Positions 1 to 4,881 of a DNA stretch of 6,651 nucleotides are shown one piece after another; within the stretch, counting starts at the first letter, position 1, and each line of letters begins with the position of its first letter. Origin of the DNA: Lentisphaeria bacterium (lineage in GTDB: Bacteria > Verrucomicrobiota > Lentisphaeria > Oligosphaerales > Oligosphaeraceae); the NCBI GenBank assembly GCA_024405235.1, contig JAKSPA010000097.1:1-6651 (forward strand), in the 5' to 3' direction. Position numbers and translations under genes: made by a program. Below the pieces are notes generated by a model. That model was given only the letters and a program-made list of their open reading frames with translations, did no database searches and was not told the origin of the DNA.

Positions 1-945
1 GCGATCGTGTATATGCGTATTCTGTTTCTTGGAATGCCGTTCCTGCAGATATTCAATATCGGTTCCGCTGTTCTGCGCGCGGTCGGAGACACCAAACGGC
101 CGATGTACATCCTGCTGATCGCCGGATTGTTCAATCTTCTGATGAATATGTTCTTTGTCATTCGCTGCAACATGGATGTGGACGGTGTGGCGTATGCAAC
201 GGTGCTTTCGCGCATCCTTTCGGCGATAATGGTCTGCGTGGTGCTTTCGCGAACCGGCGAGGGCGTCACTCTGAGTTTCCGTGAATTGTGCATGGATTTC
301 CGCATATTGGGCAGAATATTGTATATAGGCGTTCCGGCAGGCATAAGAGGCAGTTGCTTCTCCTTCTCCAATGTCATAATCATGACGTCCATCAATTCAT
401 TCGGTTCGTATTGTGTCGCTGGATGTGCGGCCGACATAGCATTGGAGGGCATGGTCTGCACGTGGTCAGGAAGCGTCAGCACCGCCACGATATCGTTTGT
501 CGGCCAGAACTACGGCGCGAAGAAATACGACCGCATCAGAAAATGCATCGCAGGCGCTTTGACGATGGGCATCTTGGGAATGATGATTCTGGGCTTTGGC
601 GGCTATGCCTTCGGAGAGTCGCTGATAGGGCTGTTCAACAACGATCAAACGGTGATAGATTGGGGGATGCAGCGCATGAGGATCGTCTTCCTGACCTATT
701 TCATCTTCAACATACAGGATGTTTTCGGCGGTGTGCTCAGCGGCATGGGGCGTTCCGTGTTGAATACGATCATCAGGAGCATGGGCAGCTGCGGTTTCAG
801 AAGCCTTTGGGTGTTCGACGCATTGCCTCATGACAATACGCTCCAGTTCCTTATGCTGTCATATCCGCTTTCATGGGTGGTTACGAACATCATGCTTGGT
901 GTTTACCTCTTCTGCGTCCTGAAAAAATACAAAAAGGGCATATAG
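1..945 (+). CDS. MATE-family multidrug/Na+(H+) antiporter, 3' part
   Basis: C-terminal 314 residues of a polytopic inner-membrane efflux protein; the frame is open to the left edge, so about the first third of a family protein of roughly 450 residues lies outside the window. Seen: the family-like stretch LGMPFLQIFN...AVLRAVGDTKRP, followed by alternating hydrophobic segments; FVGQNYGAKKYDRIRKC, the second-half copy of the MATE (V)GQNxGAxxxxR signature; and GMGRSVLNTIIRS...LSYPLSWVVTN near the end. These fit the NorM/DinF-like branch common in anaerobes. MATE proteins export cationic drugs or metabolites using an ion gradient; the substrate here cannot be told. The tail is short and basic (KKYKKGI). 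No clear terminator follows, and the tRNA promoter region begins within about 25 nt. Confidence 0.93.
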   Translation, partial: AIVYMRILFLGMPFLQIFNIGSAVLRAVGDTKRPMYILLIAGLFNLLMNMFFVIRCNMDVDGVAYATVLSRILSAIMVCVVLSRTGEGVTLSFRELCMDFRILGRILYIGVPAGIRGSCFSFSNVIIMTSINSFGSYCVAGCAADIALEGMVCTWSGSVSTATISFVGQNYGAKKYDRIRKCIAGALTMGILGMMILGFGGYAFGESLIGLFNNDQTVIDWGMQRMRIVFLTYFIFNIQDVFGGVLSGMGRSVLNTIIRSMGSCGFRSLWVFDALPHDNTLQFLMLSYPLSWVVTNIMLGVYLFCVLKKYKKGI

Positions 946-968
946 GCACTTCCTGACTGCGCTTGCTT

Positions 969-996
969 TTGACGAATTCGAATGATTTTTCATAAT
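969..996 (+). promoter_or_regulatory. Candidate promoter for the tRNA-Leu pair
   Basis: TTGACG (969-974) and CATAAT (991-996) each match the sigma-70 consensus at five of six positions and are 16 nt apart. This would start RNA around 1003, giving a 5' leader of about 64 nt before the first tRNA. A second, weaker and closer candidate is TTGCAA (1024-1029), a 16-nt spacer and TACAGT (1046-1051), followed by a GC-rich GCGCGC stretch that resembles the discriminator of stable-RNA promoters. Either or both could serve; the sequence does not decide between them. Confidence 0.5.
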
Positions 997-1066
997 AATT
1001 TGCAGAAATCTTCGTCTTGTGACTTGCAATCCTTCAAAAAAGGTTTACAGTAAGCGCGCTTTCCAA

Positions 1067-1153
1067 GCCAGAGTGGCGGAATTGGCAGACGCGCTGCGTT
1101 CAGGTCGCAGTGGGCTTACGCCCGTGAAGGTTCAAGTCCTTTCTCTGGTACCA
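1067..1153 (+). tRNA. tRNA-Leu (anticodon CAG)
   Basis: Class II tRNA with encoded CCA. Acceptor GCCAGAG (1067-1073) pairs with CTCTGGT (1143-1149), closing with a terminal G-U pair. Discriminator A1150 is the base required for leucine, followed by CCA 1151-1153. The D arm carries GGCGGAATTGGCAGAC. Anticodon stem CTGCG (1094-1098) pairs with CGCAG, loop TTCAGGT, anticodon CAG at 1101-1103. The long variable arm is a GGGC/GCCC hairpin. T stem GAAGG (1126-1130) with loop TTCAAGT pairs with CCTTT. It reads the leucine codon CUG. Confidence 0.97.
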
Positions 1154-1161
1154 AGCTCTTG

Positions 1162-1194
1162 AAACCCCTGGTCTTTAACGGCTCGGGGTTTTTT
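1162..1194 (+). terminator. Terminator-like hairpin between the two tRNAs
   Basis: AAACCCC (1162-1168) pairs with GGGGTTT (1185-1191) around a 16-nt loop in which GG/CT can extend the stem after one mismatch. A run of six T (1189-1194) follows directly. It has the form of an intrinsic terminator, but the next tRNA begins only 34 nt later, with no room for a separate complete promoter. It may be a partial terminator or a processing signal in a joint transcript. Confidence 0.5.
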
Positions 1195-1228
1195 CATTTT
1201 CAGGAGTTTTTCATCGAAGGCAATCAGC

Positions 1229-1313
1229 GCGAGAGTGGCGGAATTGGCAGACGCCCAAGATTTAGGTTCTTGTGCCGCAAGGCGTGCGGGTTCAAGTCCC
1301 GCCTCTCGCACCA
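1229..1313 (+). tRNA. tRNA-Leu (anticodon UAG)
   Basis: Class II tRNA with encoded CCA. Acceptor GCGAGAG (1229-1235) pairs fully with CTCTCGC (1303-1309); discriminator A1310, then CCA 1311-1313. Anticodon stem CAAGA (1256-1260) pairs with TCTTG, loop TTTAGGT, anticodon TAG at 1263-1265. The variable arm is a GCC-GCAA-GGC hairpin. T stem GCGGG (1286-1290), loop TTCAAGT, then CCCGC. It reads CUA and, by wobble, other CUN leucine codons. Its first 26 nt differ from the upstream tRNA-Leu at one position only, so the pair probably arose from one ancestral gene. Confidence 0.97.
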
Positions 1314-1320
1314 TTTTTTC

Positions 1321-1352
1321 AAAAAGGCCCTCTCGCGAGGGCCTTTTTTTTT
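1321..1352 (+). terminator. Strong intrinsic terminator of the tRNA unit
   Basis: Perfect stem AGGCCCTC (1325-1332) with GAGGGCCT (1337-1344) on a TCGC tetraloop. The stem is extended by four A-T pairs (1321-1324 with 1345-1348) and followed by a T run to 1352. It lies 7 nt after the CCA end of the second tRNA and closes that transcription unit. The flanking A tract could also let it work weakly in reverse. Confidence 0.92.
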
Positions 1353-1469
1353 ACCTATTACTCAGGCGGCAGTGGCTAGAGGTTCTGATTCTGTCCGCGG
1401 TGCGGCTGCGCGGCACTATGCCTAGCGTGGCTATAACTTTTTAGAAAAAAAACATGTAAAAATCACGAA

Positions 1470-1502
1470 ATGTTAGAGAAAAGAGAAAAAAGCGCGTATA
1501 AT
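1470..1502 (+). promoter_or_regulatory. Promoter P1 of the exported protein/lipoprotein operon
   Basis: ATGTTAGA (1470-1477), an A-rich spacer, then GCG-TATAAT (1494-1502). TTAGAG as -35 gives an 18-nt spacer to a perfect TATAAT. The start would fall near 1509, about 30 nt before the ATG at 1540. The same architecture recurs at 3326-3358 with equal spacing. Upstream of it, 1354-1469 shows no gene: a GC-rich stretch (about 1364-1430) followed by an A-rich one, with no motif I recognise. Confidence 0.75.
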
Positions 1503-1539
1503 AAGTACTTTGAACTAAGTCTGTTTTTTGCATGACGAG

Positions 1540-2508
1540 ATGAAAAAAATAATACTGCTCATTCTTTTCTGCTGCATTGCATTGCTTTACGGCATGCCGT
1601 CTGTCGCGGTTCTCTCAGTTGAGTGTTCCGACGAGCGCATCAGCCGTGAGAATCTTGAAGGCGTGCGCCATGTGGTCGAAGCCAATCTCATACATAGCGG
1701 CTGGCAGGTTGTGCCAGAAGGAAAGGTCCGTAGTATCGGCAAGCGGTATTTCCCATCAAAGACAAAGGAAGACTACTGTGGAATTTGCAGGTCGGAATCG
1801 CTTGACGGGATGGTTCTGAGCCGTGTCTATTCGAATATGGGCACTTTTTTTCTGGAAATCACGATGCCAGACAAAGCAGATGGCGTCGCTGATTCTGGAA
1901 AGAGATATGTTATGCAATTGACGGGACCTTTGAATCCGGATTCTCTTCTGCCAGGCCTTTCTGAACGATTGCTTGGCGAAAGTGCCGAACAGCCGATGGT
2001 GGCGCTTTTCAGCACAGTTTCATTGGTGCCGACAATGCCGTATAAATCCTATACGGCTTGCTATGACGCGTTGACGACGGCGATTCTTTCCCACTCGTGC
2101 AGGGTGCTGGGCAAGTCGGAGGCGGACGCCGCATTGAGTCGAGTCGGCGTAATCCGCTTGTCGGATCTGAGCGCAAAGCAGGCTCAGAGCTTGCGCGACG
2201 AACTGAAATGCGTCGCTTTGGTGCAATTGACGATAAAAAGATACAACATGCAGGAAGGGCGCCAGACAAGCCGCCGTGCGGACCGTCGCCGCATTCCAGG
2301 CCAGCCTTTTCTGCTAGTGGAAATCAGTGGCGAGATACAGTTGTGGAAGAGCGATTCCGAAAGCGCGGTCGTCATGCCGTTTCAACGAGTGGTGACCTCC
2401 GATGAAGTCGATGCCTGCACAAAGGATGGCAGAGTCGATAGGAATCTCTTCGGACAGGCTGCGCTTCGCATGGGACTTGAACAGGCGATGAGGGACTTCA
2501 GACGATGA
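1540..2508 (+). CDS. Exported protein with two putative CsgG/TolB-N-like repeats
   Basis: A 322-residue protein I cannot assign to a named family. ATG 1540 is preferred over an in-frame TTG 12 nt upstream because it directly gives a signal peptide: MKK, hydrophobic residues 4-17, and possible cleavage around residues 18-23. There is no good lipobox. Two halves look alike. Residues 20-128 begin with strand SVAVLSVE, an amphipathic helix (37-53), WQVVPE, and later strands MVLSRVY and FFLEITM. Residues 152-275 begin with MVALFSTV, a helix (168-186), CRVL, then VALVQLTIKRYN and FLLVEISGEIQLW. This strand-helix-strand order with a 'VAVL' start resembles the CsgG/LpoB/TolB-N type of periplasmic domain (inference from pattern). 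A basic patch, RQTSRRADRRR (241-251), interrupts the second half. The stop overlaps the next start as ATGA, so the two genes are probably translationally coupled. The shine-dalgarno before 1540 is weak. Confidence 0.85.
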   Translation: MKKIILLILFCCIALLYGMPSVAVLSVECSDERISRENLEGVRHVVEANLIHSGWQVVPEGKVRSIGKRYFPSKTKEDYCGICRSESLDGMVLSRVYSNMGTFFLEITMPDKADGVADSGKRYVMQLTGPLNPDSLLPGLSERLLGESAEQPMVALFSTVSLVPTMPYKSYTACYDALTTAILSHSCRVLGKSEADAALSRVGVIRLSDLSAKQAQSLRDELKCVALVQLTIKRYNMQEGRQTSRRADRRRIPGQPFLLVEISGEIQLWKSDSESAVVMPFQRVVTSDEVDACTKDGRVDRNLFGQAALRMGLEQAMRDFRR

Positions 2509-3320
2509 AAAAAAACAATTTCGCGAAATTGCTGACGCAGGCGTTTGTTGTATGTGCAATCGGCTGCTTTTGCGTGGCTTGCGCTTCTACAGCCAAGTTC
2601 GACTACGCAGCTTCAGAGGGTATGATGCTGCACATGACGTTGCCGCAGAAACTGCCGCCGATCACCGTTGTGCCGTTCAGGGACATCCGTGTCCCTAGAG
2701 TCATGGCGGGAGAAGAGGGCGAAGAAGCGTCCGTTATGCCGCTGCTGATGAAACGCGGCTCCTTCGCCACAGGATGGCTTCCGTTCATGCCGTATGCATG
2801 GATCAGCAGAGTGAAGCCTGAAGCGAATGACGAAGGCAGTCTGGCCACTCTCGGAAGCTTCTGGTGCCAGTGGGACAAGGAACTGGCGGAGGCGGCTGTC
2901 AAGAGCCTTGAGGCCTCCACTTTCTTCCAGGAGGTCAAGAGCGCTGAATCGCGTGAAAACGCCGAGACAAGATACATCTTCACCGGAAGCATCTGGTCCA
3001 CAGAATATCAAGGCGAAAGAATCACTTACGGCGTCACATATCTTCTGGCGCCTGCGCTGTGGCTCATCGGTTTCCCTGACGCTGTCTCGCACAACAAACT
3101 CGGAATTACATTCAGAATCATCGATCTTCAAACCGGAAGGCCTATTTGGAGATACAGGTTCGAAGGAAAGGACAGCACGGTTCATTTCCTATACGCAAGA
3201 GTTGGCGAAGATGCCTCCAGATATGCGCAATTGATGAAAACTGCCATGAATGCAGTACTTTTTGACCTAAAAACACAGTTGGAAAAGGTAGATTTGCAAA
3301 AAAATAATACTGATTTTTAA
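2505..3320 (+). CDS. Probable envelope lipoprotein, function unknown
   Basis: A 271-residue protein with MKK, a hydrophobic segment (residues 13-25) and candidate lipidation cysteines C26 (CVAC) or C21 (AIGC). Neither has the usual Leu at -3, so lipidation is likely but not certain. The mature part has strand ITVVPFRD (53-60), an acidic loop (69-75), helix DKELAEAAVKSLEAS (124-138), FFQEVK, RYIFTGSIWSTEYQ (156-169), then KLGITFRIIDLQTGRPIWRYRFEGKD (198-223). The pattern 'target strand, helix, repeat strand, then IDLQTGRxIW' is what periplasmic CsgG/LpoB/GNA1162-like lipoproteins show, where the gap between strands is bridged by variable loops; membership is inference. A hydrophobic stretch at 177-190 could touch the membrane. 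ATG 2505 overlaps the upstream stop, with AGGGA (2491-2495) 9 nt before it. It is likely an outer-membrane-attached partner of the upstream product. No terminator follows; the next promoter starts 6 nt after the stop. Confidence 0.86.
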   Translation: MKKNNFAKLLTQAFVVCAIGCFCVACASTAKFDYAASEGMMLHMTLPQKLPPITVVPFRDIRVPRVMAGEEGEEASVMPLLMKRGSFATGWLPFMPYAWISRVKPEANDEGSLATLGSFWCQWDKELAEAAVKSLEASTFFQEVKSAESRENAETRYIFTGSIWSTEYQGERITYGVTYLLAPALWLIGFPDAVSHNKLGITFRIIDLQTGRPIWRYRFEGKDSTVHFLYARVGEDASRYAQLMKTAMNAVLFDLKTQLEKVDLQKNNTDF

Positions 3321-3325
3321 AACAA

Positions 3326-3358
3326 ATGTTAGAAAAACGAAAACGACAAGCGTATTAT
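3326..3358 (+). promoter_or_regulatory. Promoter P2 of the repeat protein/sigma/anti-sigma operon
   Basis: ATGTTAGA (3326-3333), an A-rich spacer, then GCG-TATTAT (3350-3358). Taking TTAGAA (3329-3334) as -35 leaves 18 nt to TATTAT. The start would lie near 3365, leaving a leader of about 65 nt before ATG 3430. ATGTTAGA, the GCG before the -10, most of the -10 and a GT shortly downstream are identical to P1, in the same register. Confidence 0.75.
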
Positions 3359-3395
3359 AGGTGTGACGGATAAAAATTCCGTTTGTGAAAAAGGA

Positions 3396-3410
3396 ATTTG
3401 TTAGACAAAT
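3396..3410 (+). promoter_or_regulatory. Palindrome in the P2 leader, possible operator
   Basis: ATTTGT-TAG-ACAAAT is a perfect 6-bp dyad around a 3-nt centre. It lies between the P2 start and the shine-dalgarno AAGGAG at 3416-3421. It contains TGTTAGA, the same core found in the -35 part of P1 and P2. It could bind a dimeric regulator or be a chance AT-rich dyad. Confidence 0.3.
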
Positions 3411-3429
3411 CAAAAAAGGAGAAAACAAG

Positions 3430-3897
3430 ATGAAGAAAATCGCAAAAGGTCTTTTGGTAATAGTGGCGTTGTTTGTTCTGTGCGGCAATGTCTTCGCAGG
3501 CGGTCACGGACCTGGCGGTCGCGGTTTCGGCGGTCGCGGCGGTCATGGTCCCGCCCATTTCCGTCCCGCTCCAGTGGTTCATCATGGTGGTCATGGGCAT
3601 CATCATACCGGCAACTGGCTTGCAGGCGCTCTTGTGACAGGCGTCACGCTTGGCGTTCTCGACATCGCGGCCGAAGCGCTTGCGCCCAAGACGACGGTCA
3701 TTGCTCCTCCACCGCCCCCACCGCCCGCTCCTGTGGTTGTCCAGCAGCCCGCGCCTGTAGTGATCCAGCAGCCCGCTCCGGTGGTTCAGCAACCGCAAGT
3801 GATCTACGTTCAGCAGCCCGCTCCCGTGGTTCAGCAGCCTCAGGTGATCTACACCACGCCGCGCGTGGTCACTCCGACTCAAGTCGTCTATCCGTGA
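3430..3897 (+). CDS. Secreted Gly/His-rich, Pro-Gln-Val repeat protein
   Basis: A 155-residue low-complexity exported protein. ATG 3430 is chosen over an in-frame GTG at 3385 because AAGGAG (3416-3421) sits 8 nt upstream and the signal peptide then starts properly. Residues 1-23 (MKKIAKGLLVIVALFVLCGN-VFA) end in a good cleavage site. Residues 24-60 are Gly, Arg and His rich (GGRGGHG, HHGGHGHHH) and could bind metal or anions. Residues 62-85 are a small-residue hydrophobic segment that might insert in a membrane. Residues 93-100 are polyproline, and 105-141 are repeats of QQPAPVV and QQPQVIY. Such 'PxPV' tails occur in uncharacterised envelope proteins of many bacteria. The sigma gene starts 6 nt after its stop, so it heads the sigma operon and may be target or sensor of that system (inference). 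Confidence 0.88.
   Translation: MKKIAKGLLVIVALFVLCGNVFAGGHGPGGRGFGGRGGHGPAHFRPAPVVHHGGHGHHHTGNWLAGALVTGVTLGVLDIAAEALAPKTTVIAPPPPPPPAPVVVQQPAPVVIQQPAPVVQQPQVIYVQQPAPVVQQPQVIYTTPRVVTPTQVVYP
3742..3852 (+). repeat. Imperfect 21/24-bp tandem repeats in the coding region
   Basis: Five in-frame units of 24, 21, 24, 21 and 21 bp, each starting CAGCAG or CAGCA(A). They encode QQPAPVVI, QQPAPVV, QQPQVIYV, QQPAPVV and QQPQVIY. Units 2-3 and 4-5 form a higher-order pair, which suggests one duplication of about 45 bp. Copy number is likely to vary between strains without changing the frame. Confidence 0.85.
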
Positions 3898-3903
3898 TTT
3901 TCG

Positions 3904-4503
3904 ATGGAAATTGACGCTACAAGTTGCAGCATGCTGTCAGGCGTTGGCAGAAACGACTCCAATGCCTGGCAGCATTTCTATGACCGCTACAAGGTTCTGG
4001 TTTACATGTGCGGGAAACGCTATGGTTTTTCGCCCATGGATTTGGATGACCTTTTGAGCCGCGTCATGTCCAAATGCTTCACGTCTTCAGTCGGGCAGGG
4101 TGGTCATGCAATACTATCCTACGATCGAAGCAAAGGTCGTTTCCGCGACTATTTTTGTCGCATAGTGAGCAATGAAGCAATCACGATGCTTCGCGAAATG
4201 AAGCGCCGTCGTGAAGTTCCCACCGAGAATTCCGACGGCAAGGAATTTGATATAGCGGATGAGAATGCCGAGGCGTCCATGCAGAAAGAATACCGCATGT
4301 GCCTGTTGAACGAAGCGTTTCAGCAGGTCAAGCGCGAATTGCCTTCTCGTCAGATTCAGGCGTTCATAGCCGTCCGCATGGATGGCGTTTCGCCGAAGCG
4401 GATTTCACAAATGCAGAATGTGTCGCTTGCAACTGTCTATAACGATATAACGGCCGTTACGGACGCGATGCGCAAGATTGTATCGCAATTGGAGGAGGAG
4501 TGA
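3904..4503 (+). CDS. ECF-type RNA polymerase sigma factor
   Basis: A 199-residue sigma-70 family protein with only regions 2 and 4. Region 2 (about residues 20-101) shows AWQHFYDRYKVLVYMCGKRY, the core-binding segment MDLDDLLSRVMSKCF (45-59), and YDRSKGRFRDYFCRIVSNEA with LREMKRRRE (about 73-104), the -10 melting and recognition part. A variable acidic linker (105-127) follows. Region 4 (about 130-197) has RELPSRQIQAFIAVRMDG, then the helix-turn-helix SPKRISQMQNVSLATVYNDI. It directs RNA polymerase to a specific promoter set in the cytoplasm. The start has no shine-dalgarno, but it lies 6 nt after the preceding stop, so translation may be by coupling; a later ATG at 3931 is possible. The anti-sigma gene follows with a 1-nt overlap. 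Region 2.2 keeps its acidic residues (D46, D48, D49), unlike ECF proteins that need phosphorylation to bind the core. Confidence 0.9.
   Translation: MEIDATSCSMLSGVGRNDSNAWQHFYDRYKVLVYMCGKRYGFSPMDLDDLLSRVMSKCFTSSVGQGGHAILSYDRSKGRFRDYFCRIVSNEAITMLREMKRRREVPTENSDGKEFDIADENAEASMQKEYRMCLLNEAFQQVKRELPSRQIQAFIAVRMDGVSPKRISQMQNVSLATVYNDITAVTDAMRKIVSQLEEE
4491..4497 (+). promoter_or_regulatory. Strong ribosome binding site for the anti-sigma gene
   Basis: GGAGGAG inside the last codons of the sigma gene, 5-7 nt before ATG 4503. It is one of the best shine-dalgarno sequences in the window, whereas the sigma gene has none. This predicts more anti-sigma than sigma protein, as expected for a tight off-state. 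Confidence 0.75.
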
Positions 4504-4730
4504 TGTGTCATTTGTCTGAATTTCAGATTCAGGAGCTTCTTTCGGGAGATTGTGGCGTCTTTGCCGCATGGATGCGCAGACGGCATCTGAAAAAATGCAC
4601 GGAATGCTCTAAGAAGGCGGATTGCCTGAAGCGTGAGTTGGATGAACAGTGCCGTTTGGGCAAAGAACTCAAAGCCTATCAGAAGTATTCCAACGAAGCG
4701 TCGGCGACGATGAGACTCCCGCGCGAATGA
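4503..4730 (+). CDS. Small soluble zinc-finger anti-sigma factor
   Basis: A 75-residue protein made essentially of one ZAS-type domain. From ATG 4503 it begins MCHLSEFQIQELLSG and has H28-x3-C32-x2-C35 (RRRHLKKCTEC), with H3 or C2 as the fourth zinc ligand. In the ZAS family this domain clamps between sigma regions 2 and 4 and blocks core binding; zinc or thiol chemistry may control release. There is no membrane segment, so it is cytoplasmic, unlike the many ZAS proteins with a periplasmic sensor part. The C-terminal half is a charged helix (about 36-65). An in-frame GTG at 4500 would add one residue; ATG with TGATG coupling is preferred. Cytosolic location implies the signal must reach it through another protein, and the downstream kinase is a candidate (inference). 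Confidence 0.82.
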   Translation: MCHLSEFQIQELLSGDCGVFAAWMRRRHLKKCTECSKKADCLKRELDEQCRLGKELKAYQKYSNEASATMRLPRE

Positions 4731-4731
4731 T

Positions 4732-4819
4732 CAATTCAATGCTCAATTCTCAATTCTCTGAAATTTTAATTGAGCATTGAGAATTGAGAATTGAGAATTG
4801 AGAATTGAATTGAGAATTG
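4732..4819. repeat. Heptamer array forming a 27-bp inverted repeat
   Basis: The right part (4771-4819) is built of TGAGAAT heptamers: TGAGCAT, four TGAGAAT, a shortened TGAAT, one TGAGAAT and TG. The left part (4732-4758) is the same unit on the opposite strand. Left arm 4732-4758 is complementary to 4786-4812 at 26 of 27 positions with a 27-nt loop. Alternatively, 4736-4748 pairs perfectly with 4768-4780, including the variant GCTC/GAGC. Four T (4820-4823) follow. It lies between the anti-sigma stop and the kinase gene and could stop or slow transcription or stabilise the upstream RNA. Confidence 0.85.
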
Positions 4820-4881
4820 TTTTCCGTAGTTTATTTCAAGAAAGAACCTGCAGAATTTCACTAAGATATTAAAGTTAGTGG

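Noticed and set aside
1132..1444. Short open frames on both strands over the tRNA genes (e.g. 1159-1425, 1235-1444)
   Set aside because: They read through tRNA-Leu sequence and the terminator. Such peptides (MAELADAQDLG, GGIGRRPRF types) are the familiar false translations of tRNA genes.
1354..1469. Riboswitch or small RNA after the tRNA terminator
   Set aside because: The GC-rich stretch gives no convincing long stem or known core motif and lies upstream of promoter P1, so it is not in the leader of the next gene.
1540..1600. Lipoprotein signal in the exported protein (cysteines at residues 11-12)
   Set aside because: The cysteines sit in the middle of the hydrophobic core with LFC before them, not a lipobox [LVI][ASTVI][GAS]C. 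A normal signal peptide or membrane anchor fits better.
2613..3185. 190-codon open frame on the - strand across the lipoprotein gene
   Set aside because: It is antisense to a gene with a signal peptide, start coupling and plausible secondary structure. No ribosome site or domain was seen.
4732..4819. CRISPR array or insertion-sequence end
   Set aside because: Units are 7 bp with no spacers, and there is no transposase, target duplication or longer conserved repeat. It is a simple heptamer array.
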